DNA from: Xaviernesmea oryzae
GTDB taxonomy: Bacteria > Pseudomonadota > Alphaproteobacteria > Rhizobiales > Rhizobiaceae
DNA: 64,000 bases
Assembly (NCBI RefSeq): GCF_900109605.1
Contig: NZ_FOAM01000006.1
Span: 186,001 to 250,000, forward strand
Direction of reading: 5' to 3'
Position numbers and translations under genes: made by a program. The notes under the pieces were generated by a model. It was not told the DNA's origin. It saw nothing but the letters and a program-made list of their open reading frames with translations, and did no database searches. Shown piece after piece: positions 26,934-36,255 of the stretch; the stretch's first letter is position 1; the number at the start of each line of letters is the position of its first letter.

Positions 26934-27680
26934 ATGCAGGATATTCTGCAGCTCGTGCAAGACCCCACCGCCTGGATCGCCCTCGTGACGCTCGTCGTCA
27001 TGGAAGTGGTTCTCGGCATCGACAATCTGATCTTCATCTCGATCCTGACCAACAAGCTGCCCGAGGCGCAGCGCGAACGCGCGCGACGCATCGGCATTGG
27101 CCTGGCACTGGTCATGCGCCTGGCGCTGCTCGGCACCGTCGCCTGGATCGTCAAACTGACCGCGCCTGTTTTCGAGGTCTTCGGCCATCCCTTCTCCTGG
27201 AAGGACCTGATCCTGATCGCCGGCGGCCTCTTCCTGGTCTGGAAGGCCACCAAGGAAATCCACCACACGGTCGATCCCGTGGATCACAAAGAGGATATTG
27301 TCGGCCAAGGCGCGATGCTGAGCTTCAATGCCGCGATCGGCCAGATCCTGGTGCTGGATCTTGTTTTCTCGGTCGACTCGATCATCACCGCCGTGGGCAT
27401 GACCCCGCATCTGCCGATCATGATCATCGCCGTGATCTCCGCCGTTGCGGTGATGCTGCTGGCGGCCAATCCGCTCGCCAACTTCATTGCCCGCAATCCG
27501 ACGATCGTCATGCTGGCGCTCGGCTTCCTGCTGATGATCGGCGCAACGCTGATCGCCGACGGCATGGGCTTCCATGTGCCCAAGGGCTACATCTACGCCG
27601 CCATGGCGTTTTCGGCCCTGGTCGAGATCCTGAACATGGCGGCGCGACGTCGCCGCGAACGGAACAAGACCGGCCACTGA
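26934..27680 (+). CDS. TerC-family integral membrane protein
   Basis: A 248-residue protein with about seven membrane helices. The TerC signature has paired acidic residues within helices: [18 protein letters not shown] near residue 26 and [20 protein letters not shown] near residue 143. TerC-type proteins are linked to manganese export, metalation of secreted proteins and tellurite resistance. The start is at the ATG after a GAAGGAAC ribosome site. I saw no yybP-ykoY-type manganese riboswitch in the 224-base leader. No other ter genes adjoin it. Confidence 0.92.
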   Translation: MQDILQLVQDPTAWIALVTLVVMEVVLGIDNLIFISILTNKLPEAQRERARRIGIGLALVMRLALLGTVAWIVKLTAPVFEVFGHPFSWKDLILIAGGLFLVWKATKEIHHTVDPVDHKEDIVGQGAMLSFNAAIGQILVLDLVFSVDSIITAVGMTPHLPIMIIAVISAVAVMLLAANPLANFIARNPTIVMLALGFLLMIGATLIADGMGFHVPKGYIYAAMAFSALVEILNMAARRRRERNKTGH

Positions 27681-27701
27681 CCGCCTGAGATTGCCATAGA
27701 G

Positions 27702-27725
27702 GACCGGGCTGCAAGCGGCCCGGTC
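27702..27725. terminator. Hairpin between convergent terC and diguanylate cyclase genes
   Basis: GACCGGGC and GCCCGGTC form a perfect 8-bp stem with an 8-base loop, between two convergent genes. It could work in both directions. No T-run is present. Confidence 0.5.
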
Positions 27726-27761
27726 GCTAGCGAAATTGACATTGATGAAACGCGGGGCGTC

Positions 27762-28811
27762 TCAACCCGCGCGGCGGTAGCTGCCGATGGTGGCCGCACG
27801 CTTGGTATCGAACAGGCAGACGCGATTGCGCCCGGCACCCTTGGCGGCATAGAGCGCCAGATCGGCATGGCGAAACAGCGCAGTCGGGCCAATTTCCGGA
27901 CCGGTAAAGGCGACACCAACGGAGCCACCGACGATCAGCGGCTGATCCTCGTAGATCAGCGGCCGGCTCAGAGCCTCCACCAGACGCCAGGCCATGGCCT
28001 CCACCTCTTCCGGAGAGACGGACGGCCCGATCAATGCGGCAAATTCGTCTCCACCAATGCGCGCGACGATCTGCGCCGGGTCAAGAACCGACGTCAGCCG
28101 CTCCGCCACCTGCTTCAGACAGGCATCGCCGGCTGCATGGCCGAAGGTGTCGTTCACGCCCTTGAAGCCGTCGAGATCGATCAGCATCAGACCCGCGGGC
28201 GCGTCCGTATTGCTCTCGCAGAAACCTGGAAACACGCTCTGGAAGCGGGCGCGGTTCGACAGGCCGGTCATCATATCGTTTTCGGCGAGTTCGCGAATCT
28301 GGTCGAGATGCATCTTCTCTTCGGTGATGTCCTGCTTCATTCCGAAGATGCGCAGCGGCAGCTCGCCCTCTTTCTCGACGCTGGCGGTGATGCGCACCCA
28401 GCGGCGGTTGCCGCGCGGCGTGATGACCTCCGCCTCCATGGAAAAGCTGCCGCATTCGGCAATTGCCTGAGCGCGCTTGATCTCCAGCTCCGCCCGCGAA
28501 TGCGGAGCATAAAGCTGGAACACCTCGGCACGCGACAGCGTCGATCCGCGCGGCAGGTCGAAGATGTCGTAGATCACATCGCTCCATGACAGGCAGCCAT
28601 CGGCAAGCGTACATTCCCACACACCGATCCGCGCCATGGCCGAGGCCTGGTTGAAGATCTTGCGAACATGGGAAAGCTCGGCGGTGAGCGCCTGCAGCTG
28701 CTGTGCATGGCTTTGAAGCCTCTGCCTCAGGCAGTGGATCTCGTTGTCAGGCATTTGCTCATGGGTGTTCGTCGTCGCGAGCTGCGCTCGCTGATTGACC
28801 AAGTCGTCCAT
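27762..28811 (-). CDS. PAS-GGDEF diguanylate cyclase
   Basis: A 349-residue soluble protein. The N-terminus forms a coiled coil, followed by a PAS domain (about residues 55-165: ARIGVWECTLADGCLSWSDV). The catalytic domain holds MTGLSNRARF and the active-site loop ARIGGDEFAA. It should make cyclic di-GMP from GTP. The residues five before the loop (DPAQ) do not form the RxxD inhibitory site, so product inhibition may be absent. An AAAAGGA ribosome site precedes the start. The gene stands alone. The PAS ligand is unknown. Confidence 0.93.
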   Translation of the reverse strand: MDDLVNQRAQLATTNTHEQMPDNEIHCLRQRLQSHAQQLQALTAELSHVRKIFNQASAMARIGVWECTLADGCLSWSDVIYDIFDLPRGSTLSRAEVFQLYAPHSRAELEIKRAQAIAECGSFSMEAEVITPRGNRRWVRITASVEKEGELPLRIFGMKQDITEEKMHLDQIRELAENDMMTGLSNRARFQSVFPGFCESNTDAPAGLMLIDLDGFKGVNDTFGHAAGDACLKQVAERLTSVLDPAQIVARIGGDEFAALIGPSVSPEEVEAMAWRLVEALSRPLIYEDQPLIVGGSVGVAFTGPEIGPTALFRHADLALYAAKGAGRNRVCLFDTKRAATIGSYRRAG

Positions 28812-29160
28812 CTGGTCCTTTTACCTCGCATCATGCGATGCCTGCACCATAGGGCCGAGTCCCTTAAGAACTGGTAGTCGGTTTCATTAAATTGCTCAGT
28901 GTTTCTCCAATCAGGTCAGACGTGGCTGCACCTTCGCGCGGCGTAAACCGCTGGCCAGCGCCCGCTGCGGGGCCTTCTGTCTGTAGGCCCTTCTCCTTGA
29001 CGCGTCGCGGGGAATATGGTCTCACGCCAGCCCAAGGGAAAAGGCCTTCGGCGCCGGCAACGGCGCGCTTGACCCGCCCCGCAGCCGCATGGACGCCTGC
29101 CCGCTTGAGCATAGGCGGCGATCGCGGTCCCCCGAACGCTTGAAGCACGAGCCCGACCCC
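28812..29160. other. Intergenic region upstream of gltX
   Basis: These 349 bases lie between divergent genes, so both promoters should be here. I see no riboswitch, T-box or repeat and cannot assign -35/-10 elements with confidence. Confidence 0.4.
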
Positions 29161-30618
29161 ATGAGTGACACCCCCGTCCGCGTGCGCATCGCGCCCTCCC
29201 CCACCGGCGAGCCGCATGTCGGCACCGCCTATATCGCGCTGTTCAACTATCTCTTCGCCAAGAAGAACAATGGCACCTTCATCCTGCGCATCGAGGATAC
29301 GGACGCTACGCGCTCGACGCCGGAATTCGAGGAGAAGGTGCTGGACGCGCTGAAGTGGTGCGGGCTTACCTGGGCGGAAGGTCCCGATATTGGCGGCCCC
29401 TATGGCCCATACCGCCAGTCCGACCGCAAGGACATGTATCAGCCTTACGCGCAGGAGCTGCTCGACAAGGGCCATGCCTTCCGCTGTTTCTGCACGCCCG
29501 AACGGCTGGAGCAGATGCGCGAGGCCCAGCGTGCCGCCGGCAAGCCGCCGAAATATGATGGCCACTGCCTCAACCTGAGCGCCGAGGAAGTCACCGCTCG
29601 CGTGGCCGCCGGAGAGCCTTCGGTCATCCGCATGAAGATCCCGACGGAAGGCTCCTGCGACTTCACCGACGGCGTCTATGGCGATGTCTCGATCCCGTGG
29701 GATTCCGTCGACATGCAGGTGCTGATCAAGGCCGATGGCATGCCGACCTATCACATGGCCAATGTGATCGACGACCATCTGATGAAGATCACCCATGTGG
29801 CGCGCGGCGAGGAATGGCTGGCCTCGGTGCCCAAGCACATCCTGCTCTATCGCTATTTCGGCTGGGATGAACCGGTGTTCATGCATCTCTCGCTGATGCG
29901 CAACGCCGACAAATCCAAGCTGTCGAAGCGCAAGAACCCGACCTCGATCTCCTATTACTCGGCGCTCGGCTATCTGCCGGAAGCGCTGATGAACTTCCTC
30001 GGCCTGTTCTTCATCCAGATCGCCGAGGGCGAGGAGATGCTGACCATGGATGAGCTGATCGCGAAATTCGATCCGGACAATCTGTCCAAGGCCGGCGCGA
30101 TCTTCGACGTGCAGAAGCTCGACTGGCTGAACGGCCGGTGGCTGCGCGAAAAGCTCGATGCCGACCAGTTCGTCGCCCGCGTGCTCGATTGGGCGATGGA
30201 AAACAGCCGGCTGATCGAGGGGCTGAAGCTGTCCCAGAGCCGCATCTCGCGGCTGGGCGAGCTGCCGTCGCTCGCCGGCTTCCTGCTGGCAGGCGATGTC
30301 GGGCTCTCGCCCGCCTCCTTCGCCGGGCTGAAGACCAGCCCGGCCGAGACGCTGGAGATCCTCAATGCCGTGCAGGCGGATCTGGAAAAGCTCGTGGAAT
30401 GGAATGTCGAGGCGATCGACGGCGCCTTGCGTGGCGTCGCCGACAGCCTCGGCAAAAAGCTGCGCGTGGTGACACCGCCGCTCTTCGTCGCCGTTTCCGG
30501 CTCGTCGCGCTCGCTGCCGCTCTTCGATTCCATGGCGCTGCTCGGCCGCTCGGTCGTGCGCCAGCGGCTGAAGATCGCCACAGGCGTCGTCGCCTCCATG
30601 GTCGGCAGCGGCGCTTAA
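29161..30618 (+). CDS. gltX: Glutamyl-tRNA synthetase
   Basis: A 485-residue class I synthetase. The HIGH-type motif is in APSPTGEPHVGTAYIALFNY at the N-terminus, and the KMSKS-type motif is DKSKLSKRKNP (about residue 255). The start MSDTPVRVRIAP matches the family's usual first residues, so I chose the ATG at 29161 over upstream in-frame starts. It charges tRNA(Glu). Many alphaproteobacteria carry two such genes, one of which also charges tRNA(Gln), and which one this is cannot be told here. lysS follows 103 bases downstream on the same strand. Confidence 0.96.
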   Translation: MSDTPVRVRIAPSPTGEPHVGTAYIALFNYLFAKKNNGTFILRIEDTDATRSTPEFEEKVLDALKWCGLTWAEGPDIGGPYGPYRQSDRKDMYQPYAQELLDKGHAFRCFCTPERLEQMREAQRAAGKPPKYDGHCLNLSAEEVTARVAAGEPSVIRMKIPTEGSCDFTDGVYGDVSIPWDSVDMQVLIKADGMPTYHMANVIDDHLMKITHVARGEEWLASVPKHILLYRYFGWDEPVFMHLSLMRNADKSKLSKRKNPTSISYYSALGYLPEALMNFLGLFFIQIAEGEEMLTMDELIAKFDPDNLSKAGAIFDVQKLDWLNGRWLREKLDADQFVARVLDWAMENSRLIEGLKLSQSRISRLGELPSLAGFLLAGDVGLSPASFAGLKTSPAETLEILNAVQADLEKLVEWNVEAIDGALRGVADSLGKKLRVVTPPLFVAVSGSSRSLPLFDSMALLGRSVVRQRLKIATGVVASMVGSGA

Positions 30619-30721
30619 GCGCCGCCTGCCTTTTCGCCCGATAAGAAGAACCGGGCGGGATGATCGCCGAAGCCGCTTTGAGCCTCGCCATCCCGCAAAA
30701 AGCGCCAGAAGGTTTGAAGCC

Positions 30722-32230
30722 ATGTCCGACAAGCCCGCCGAGACCAAGACCGAGACTGCCCTGTCCTCCGACGTGACCGAAGTGCGCGCCCAGAAGCTGG
30801 CGCGCCTGCGCGAGACCATCGGCGACGTCTATCCCGCCCATTTCCACCGCAGCCATACCGGCGCGGAACTGGCGGAGAAATATGCCGATCTCGCCCCGGA
30901 TACCGAGACGGAAGACCGGGTGACGGTGGCGGGCCGCGTCTATTCCGCGCGCAATTCCGGCATGTTCATCGACCTGCACGACGCTTCCGGCAAGATCCAG
31001 ATCTTCTCGCACAAGGATACGACGCCGGAAGAAGCGCGCGCGCTGCTGCCGATGATCGACCTCGGCGACATCATCGGCGTGACCGGCCTCGTGCGTCGCA
31101 CCAAGCGCGGCGAGCTGACGATCAATGCGCAGGAGATCACCATGCTGACCAAGGCGCTGCTGCCGATGCCGGAGAAGTGGCATGGCCTCTCCGATATCGA
31201 GCTGCGCTACCGCAAGCGCCATCTCGACATCATGACCAATGAGGATTCCAAGCTGCGTTTTCGCCAGCGGAGCCGGATCATTTCGGGCGTGCGCCGCTTC
31301 ATGGAAGAGGACGGCTTTATGGAGGTCGAGACCCCCATGCTGCATTCCGTCTATGGCGGGGCGACGGCCGAGCCCTTCAAGACGCACCACAACACGCTGA
31401 AGCTCGACATGTATCTGCGCATCGCGCCGGAGCTGTTCTTGAAGCGCACGCTGGTCTCGGGCCTCACCGACAAGGTCTTCGAGATCAACCGCAACTTCCG
31501 CAATGAGGGCGTGTCGACCCGGCACAATCCCGAATTCACGATGATGGAATGCTATTGGGCCTATGCCGATTACGAGGACATTATGGACCTCGTCGAGCGG
31601 CTCTTTGCTTCACTGGCGCAAACCATTCACGGCTCGACCGATGTCGCCTATGGCGAACAGACGCTCTCCTTCAAGGGCCCCTTCCGTCGCGTGCCCATGC
31701 CGGATGCGGTCAAGGAGGCGACAGGCATCGACTTCCTGGCGATCAAGACCGACGCAGAGGCCCGCGCCGCCGCCAAGGCCGCCGGCTTCGAGGTGGAGAA
31801 GGATGCGACCTGGGGCGAATGCCTGGCCTTCATCTTCGAGGAGAAGGTCGAGGGCACGCTGATCCAGCCCTCGCATGTCACCCATTTCCCCAAGGACATC
31901 TCGCCCTTCGCCAAGGAGGTGCCGGGCGAGCCGCGTCTGGTGGAACGCTTCGAGACCTATTGCAACGCCTGGGAAATCGGCAACGCCTTTTCCGAGCTCA
32001 ACGATCCGGAAGAGCAGCGCCGCCGCATGGTCGAGCAGCTGGAGCAGGCGCATGCGCGCGGCGAGAAGGAAAAGCAGCTGGACGACGAGTTCCTCGACGC
32101 CATCGACCAGGGCATGCCGCCGGCCGGCGGCCTGGGCATCGGCATCGACCGGCTGATCATGCTCTTGACCAACGCGCCCTCGATCCGCGACGTCATCCTC
32201 TTCCCGGCGCGCCGCGCCAAGGCGGATTAA
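30722..32230 (+). CDS. lysS: Lysyl-tRNA synthetase, class II
   Basis: A 502-residue class II enzyme. The OB-fold anticodon-binding domain (about residues 60-150) has VTVAGRVYSARNSGMFIDLH. Class II motif 2 is VFEINRNFRNEGVSTRHNPE and motif 3 is GGLGIGIDRLIMLL near the C-terminus. It charges tRNA(Lys). Many Rhizobiales instead carry a class I LysRS (LysK), so the presence of the class II form may be informative. It is probably cotranscribed with gltX. Confidence 0.96.
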   Translation: MSDKPAETKTETALSSDVTEVRAQKLARLRETIGDVYPAHFHRSHTGAELAEKYADLAPDTETEDRVTVAGRVYSARNSGMFIDLHDASGKIQIFSHKDTTPEEARALLPMIDLGDIIGVTGLVRRTKRGELTINAQEITMLTKALLPMPEKWHGLSDIELRYRKRHLDIMTNEDSKLRFRQRSRIISGVRRFMEEDGFMEVETPMLHSVYGGATAEPFKTHHNTLKLDMYLRIAPELFLKRTLVSGLTDKVFEINRNFRNEGVSTRHNPEFTMMECYWAYADYEDIMDLVERLFASLAQTIHGSTDVAYGEQTLSFKGPFRRVPMPDAVKEATGIDFLAIKTDAEARAAAKAAGFEVEKDATWGECLAFIFEEKVEGTLIQPSHVTHFPKDISPFAKEVPGEPRLVERFETYCNAWEIGNAFSELNDPEEQRRRMVEQLEQAHARGEKEKQLDDEFLDAIDQGMPPAGGLGIGIDRLIMLLTNAPSIRDVILFPARRAKAD

Positions 32231-32246
32231 ACCGCGCCTTGTTATT

Positions 32247-32273
32247 GTCCTTCTCCTTTCCGGGGAGGAGGAC
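32247..32273 (+). terminator. Hairpin after lysS
   Basis: GTCCTTCTCC pairs with GGAGGAGGAC (10 bp including one T-G pair) around a 7-base loop, 16 bases past the lysS stop. A second, imperfect stem (GGCGACGGTT/AACCGCCGCC) follows at about 32278. No T-run is present. Confidence 0.45.
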
Positions 32274-32393
32274 GGCAAAGGCGACGGTTTGCGAACCGCC
32301 GCCAATCATCATGCTGTCTTCACATAAAAACACGTTGAAGCAGCCGACAACGCGATTGCCTTGCCGGCCCGACAGACGATCGCGCTACAGAGC

Positions 32394-33758
32394 TCAATGC
32401 CCCGTTGCCGTCGCGTCAGGCACATTGGCGGCATCAGCGCCGGGCGATATCAGGTGGGCAGCCGCTGCGGCTGGCTTTGCGTCCGAACCGGCATCGCCGG
32501 TAATCTCATGCGAGGGTTCTGCGGCTTGCGCGGCAGGCGTGGCGCTCTCATCATGCGCTTCGGGCGTGTGGTCTGCGGGCGGCGGCGCCTCTGCCGCATG
32601 CGGGCTCGGTGCTGCGGATTCGCCATTGCCATGATCTGCAGGCGCGGCCTCGGCCTTGGCTTCCTCATGGGTGTCAGCAGCATGTCCGCTTGCGGCCGGC
32701 TCGGCGCCATGCTCCTCTGGCTTTGCCGCATCATGGCCTGGGGCTGTGCCTTCGCCTGATGCTTCGTGCGTGCCTTCTGCAGCGACAGGGGCGTCATGAC
32801 CGCCTTCGGCCTTGGCAGGCTCCGCACTCTTGGCGCCGAAAATCATGCCGGTGATCGAGGAGAACCAGCCGCCGCTTTCCGCGCTCGCCACGGGAGAGCC
32901 GCCGTGACCGTCCGCGCCCTCCTTCTTCTCGCCATCCTTTGCGGCCTCGCCATGGCCGGCTTCCGCCGCCGCTTCGCCATGACCGCCTTCCGCAGGGGCC
33001 GCCTCGTGTCCGCCTTCGGCCGGCGCACCGTGCTCGCCGCCTGCGCTTTCGCCATGCCCCGCACTTTCACCATGACCGGCGCTTTCGCCGTGCCCGCCTT
33101 CTGCCGGTGCCGCCCCATGCCCGCCGCCATGGGCGGCCGCGGCTGCGGCGGCTTCAGCGGCGGCGGCCGCAGCAGCGGCGGCCTTCGCGTCGAAGCAATC
33201 CTTCGGGTCGGCGATGGCTGTCATCACGCCGCGAATATCATCGAACGACATGGCCTTCTGTTCGCCGGTGAAGCGGCCGGCCTCGTTGGCCTCACCTTCC
33301 TTGTAGCTGGCGACGAAAGGTTGCGGCATGTCGGCAACCCGGCTCGGATCCGGCGCGAAGAGCGCCTCGGCGCCGATCGCCGTGCCGCGCCAGTCCGCGC
33401 GCACCTGCGGCCCGGCCTGGGCAAGCACCACCACCTGGTAGAGATCGGCCTTTTCCTGCTTGGCCAGAAGGCCTGCGACGCGCAGCGCCGTGCGTGCGCG
33501 CTCCAGCCCGTCGCCGCCGCCAACGGATACATACTTGCGAATATAGCGCTGGCCGTTGCGGCGGATCTTGATCACATCGACGAGCGAGCAGTCGAGGCCG
33601 GAAATCGCTGCCGTCTTCGCATCCTCGTCCACACCGTCGTCATGCGGCCCGAAATAAAAGGCCGCACCGGCGCCGGCGCCGGAAAGCACGACGACACCGA
33701 CGAGCGAGAAGATGAACACCTTCCTCGACAGGCGAATCTTGAACTTGATACCCTTCAC
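32394..33758 (-). CDS. Anchored His/Ala/Gly-rich low-complexity protein
   Basis: About 454 residues starting at GTG (33756-33758), with GAGG 8 bases upstream. The N-terminus has a positively charged tail and one membrane helix (about residues 13-33: VFIFSLVGVVVLSGAG). A conserved-looking periplasmic domain follows (about 50-190) with Cys at CSLVDV and DCFDAK. The rest, about 260 residues, is low-complexity Ala, Gly, Glu and His. It includes a pure Ala/Glu run and three tandem GHGESA units, and dozens of His residues in all. The composition suggests a disordered metal-binding or spacer tail. No family recognised. It converges with lysS and diverges from the oxidase gene. Confidence 0.75.
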   Translation of the reverse strand: MKGIKFKIRLSRKVFIFSLVGVVVLSGAGAGAAFYFGPHDDGVDEDAKTAAISGLDCSLVDVIKIRRNGQRYIRKYVSVGGGDGLERARTALRVAGLLAKQEKADLYQVVVLAQAGPQVRADWRGTAIGAEALFAPDPSRVADMPQPFVASYKEGEANEAGRFTGEQKAMSFDDIRGVMTAIADPKDCFDAKAAAAAAAAAEAAAAAAAHGGGHGAAPAEGGHGESAGHGESAGHGESAGGEHGAPAEGGHEAAPAEGGHGEAAAEAGHGEAAKDGEKKEGADGHGGSPVASAESGGWFSSITGMIFGAKSAEPAKAEGGHDAPVAAEGTHEASGEGTAPGHDAAKPEEHGAEPAASGHAADTHEEAKAEAAPADHGNGESAAPSPHAAEAPPPADHTPEAHDESATPAAQAAEPSHEITGDAGSDAKPAAAAAHLISPGADAANVPDATATGH

Positions 33759-33956
33759 GCCGGTCGCCTCGCGCTTCCGTGACCATGACACAAAACAAAA
33801 ATGGTGACGCAACTTTAAGCGGAGCCCGTTTCGGAACTCTAAAGATCGGCCGCTCGCCAGCGCCGGCTCGTCTTTTCCGCTTGGCGCCCCTTGATCGCTC
33901 CGCAGTGACCGGGCATGACCTCGATCAGGCAAAGCAGACGAGAGAGGATCATGGCC

Positions 33957-35189
33957 ATGGCGCGGATCGGCATTGCGGGCGCGGGCGTCATCGGCGCGGC
34001 GATTGCGGTTCAACTCATCGAGCGCGGCCATGCGGTGACGGTCTTCGAAAAGGACGGCGGCGGACTGCCGGCCTCGGTCGGCAATGCCAGCATTCTCGCC
34101 ATTCCAGAAATCGACCCGATCGCGCGGCCCGACATGCTGTTTGCCGCGCCGAAATGGCTGGTCGATCCGCTCGGGCCGCTGACGCTGCGCTGGCAGGATC
34201 TGCCGGCCCTGTCCCCCTGGCTGGCCGCTCTCCTGGCCGCCGCCCGGCCGCAGCGTGTCGATGCATCCCGCCAAGCGCTGGGCTTCCTGATGCGCCAGGC
34301 GCTGGCCGCCCATGCCCATCTCGGCGCACTGGTCGGACTGGAGGGCCATATCCGCCATACCGGCGCGCTGCATGTCTATGACAGCCAGTCCTCGCTGGAC
34401 AAAGCCTTTCAGCACGAGCAGCGCAATGCCCGGCTTCTGGGCTTCGAGGTCGAGCGGCTGAATGCGGCCGAGACCCGCGCCCGTGTGCCGGCGCTCGAAG
34501 GCGCGCTCGCCGGCGCCGTGTTTTCCGCCGGCTATCACACGCTCAACCATCCCGAGACCTTCCTAGCCCGTCTGCGGCAGGTGATCCGCGACCGTGGCCG
34601 GATCGAAGATCAGGCGGTGACGGCGGTTCTTCCAGCCGCCAATGGCGTGTCACTGCGCACCGCGAGCGGAGATCACGCATTCGACAAGGTGGTGGTCGCC
34701 TCGGGTGTCTGGTCGCGCGATCTGGTGCGCCGCCTCGGGCTGAGAGTCCTTCTGGAAACCGAGCGCGGCTATAACACGACCTGGACCGACCCGCCTTTGA
34801 GCCTGCCCATGCCGGTCTTCTTCTCCGAACATGGCTTCGTCGCCACACCGCTCGACAATGCCTTGCGCGTCGGCGGCGCGGTGGAACTGGCGCAGCCGGA
34901 GGCACCGGCCAATTTCGCCCGTGCCTCAGCCATGCGCACCAAGATGCGCCGCTATGTTCCCGCCCTGCCGGAGACAGGGGGCGTGGAGTGGATGGGCCGT
35001 CGCCCATCGACGCCCGACAGCGTGCCCGTGATCGGCCTCTCCCCGCAGGATCCGCGCATCGCCTTCGCCTTCGGCCATGGCCATCTCGGCCTGACGCTGT
35101 CGGCTGTGACCGGCCGCCACATCGCCGACCTCCTGGAAGGCAGTGCCGATCCGGCGCTCGCCCCTTTCTCGATCAGCCGTTTCCAGTAA
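33957..35189 (+). CDS. FAD-dependent amino-acid oxidoreductase (DadA-like)
   Basis: A 410-residue flavoprotein of the DAO family. The dinucleotide-binding fold starts at once: MARIGIAGAGVIGAAIAVQL and then IERGHAVTVFEKD. The C-terminal FAD-contact region is FAFGHGHLGLTLSAVTGRHI with the conserved GH..LG pattern. It resembles D-amino-acid dehydrogenases, which deliver electrons to the respiratory chain. I chose the second of two close ATGs because its GAGAGG ribosome site has better spacing. Substrate unknown. A nucleoside hydrolase gene follows after 43 bases. Confidence 0.9.
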   Translation: MARIGIAGAGVIGAAIAVQLIERGHAVTVFEKDGGGLPASVGNASILAIPEIDPIARPDMLFAAPKWLVDPLGPLTLRWQDLPALSPWLAALLAAARPQRVDASRQALGFLMRQALAAHAHLGALVGLEGHIRHTGALHVYDSQSSLDKAFQHEQRNARLLGFEVERLNAAETRARVPALEGALAGAVFSAGYHTLNHPETFLARLRQVIRDRGRIEDQAVTAVLPAANGVSLRTASGDHAFDKVVVASGVWSRDLVRRLGLRVLLETERGYNTTWTDPPLSLPMPVFFSEHGFVATPLDNALRVGGAVELAQPEAPANFARASAMRTKMRRYVPALPETGGVEWMGRRPSTPDSVPVIGLSPQDPRIAFAFGHGHLGLTLSAVTGRHIADLLEGSADPALAPFSISRFQ

Positions 35190-35232
35190 TCCTCTGGCAT
35201 AAGTCATCCTCCCCCGGCATAAGGACTGCCCC

Positions 35233-36189
35233 ATGCATAAGGTCATCTTCGATACGGATCCCGGCGTCGACGACGCCATGGCACTCCTCTTCCTTCACCA
35301 GCATCCCGAGATTGATCTCATCGGCATCACCACGGTGTTCGGCAATGCCTCGGTGGAGACGACGACGCGCAATGCGCTGTTCCTCAAGCGCGAATGGCAG
35401 ATCGACGCGCCCGTTGCCAAAGGCATACCCGAAACCTTCGACCCCGCCCGCGCCCATGCCGCCTGGCCGACCTTCGTGCATGGCGAGGACGGGCTCGGCA
35501 ATATCGGCGTGCCGGAAACCATCGACCTGCCGATCGATCCCCGGCCCGCCCATCGCTTCATCATCGAGACAGTGCACGCTCACCCTGGCGAGGTGACGCT
35601 GATCGCCGTCGGCCGGATGACCAATCTTGCACGCGCGCTCAAGGAGGATCCCGGGATCATCGGCCTGGTGAAGGCCGTGATCATCATGGGTGGCGCCTTC
35701 GACACCAACGGCAATGTCAATCCGGCGGCCGAAGCCAATATCCATGGCGACCCGGAAGCGGCCGATGCCGTCTTCACTGCCGCCTGGCCTGTCACCGTCG
35801 TCGGCCTCGATGTCACCACCAAGACCGTGATGACCCGCGCCGATCTTGCCGCCATCGTGGAGAGGGGCGGCGCGCGCACCCAGCTGCTGTCGGACATTTC
35901 GCAATTCTATATCGACTTCTACGAGACCCGCGTGCCGGATGGCATGCTGGTGCATGACAGCTGCGCCTGCGTCTATCTCGTCGCGCCGGAGCTGTTCACC
36001 ATCCGAAAGGGCGCCATGCGCGTTGTCTGCGGCGGCATTGCCGATGGCCAGACGATCCAGAAGCCTGATGATCTCGGCTGCGGACCCAGCGTCTGGGATG
36101 GACTTCCTTCGCAGGCTGCCTGCATGGAGATCGATGCGCCGGCCGTGCTCAAGCTGGTGGCCGACACGCTCGCCCGCACAGGCGTCTGA
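35233..36189 (+). CDS. Nucleoside hydrolase (ribonucleoside N-ribohydrolase)
   Basis: A 318-residue inosine-uridine-preferring nucleoside hydrolase family member. The N-terminal Ca2+-binding signature FDTDPGVDDAMALLF is complete. Further conserved sites are VIIMGGAFDTNGNVNPAAEA with NIHGDPEAADAV, and the late Asp and His of GMLVHDSCACVYLVAPELF. It splits ribonucleosides into base and ribose for salvage in the cytosol. No nucleoside transporter adjoins it. A strong GC hairpin follows the gene. Confidence 0.94.
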   Translation: MHKVIFDTDPGVDDAMALLFLHQHPEIDLIGITTVFGNASVETTTRNALFLKREWQIDAPVAKGIPETFDPARAHAAWPTFVHGEDGLGNIGVPETIDLPIDPRPAHRFIIETVHAHPGEVTLIAVGRMTNLARALKEDPGIIGLVKAVIIMGGAFDTNGNVNPAAEANIHGDPEAADAVFTAAWPVTVVGLDVTTKTVMTRADLAAIVERGGARTQLLSDISQFYIDFYETRVPDGMLVHDSCACVYLVAPELFTIRKGAMRVVCGGIADGQTIQKPDDLGCGPSVWDGLPSQAACMEIDAPAVLKLVADTLARTGV

Positions 36190-36207
36190 GACGCATCAAA
36201 TAAAAAT

Positions 36208-36240
36208 CCGCGCGCCGGCTTTTCCCCTGCCGGTGCGCGG
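36208..36240 (+). terminator. GC-rich hairpin after the nucleoside hydrolase
   Basis: CCGCGCGCCGGC and GCCGGTGCGCGG form a 12-bp stem (one G-T pair) with a 9-base loop, between the nucleoside hydrolase and exonuclease genes. It ends 15 bases before the next start codon. It may end transcription or hide the next gene's start. Confidence 0.55.
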
Positions 36241-36255
36241 CTATCTTCTAACGGC

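Noticed and set aside
28864-30819. Open frame of 651 codons on the minus strand
   Set aside because: Antisense to gltX and the start of lysS. No motif and composition typical of a shadow frame.
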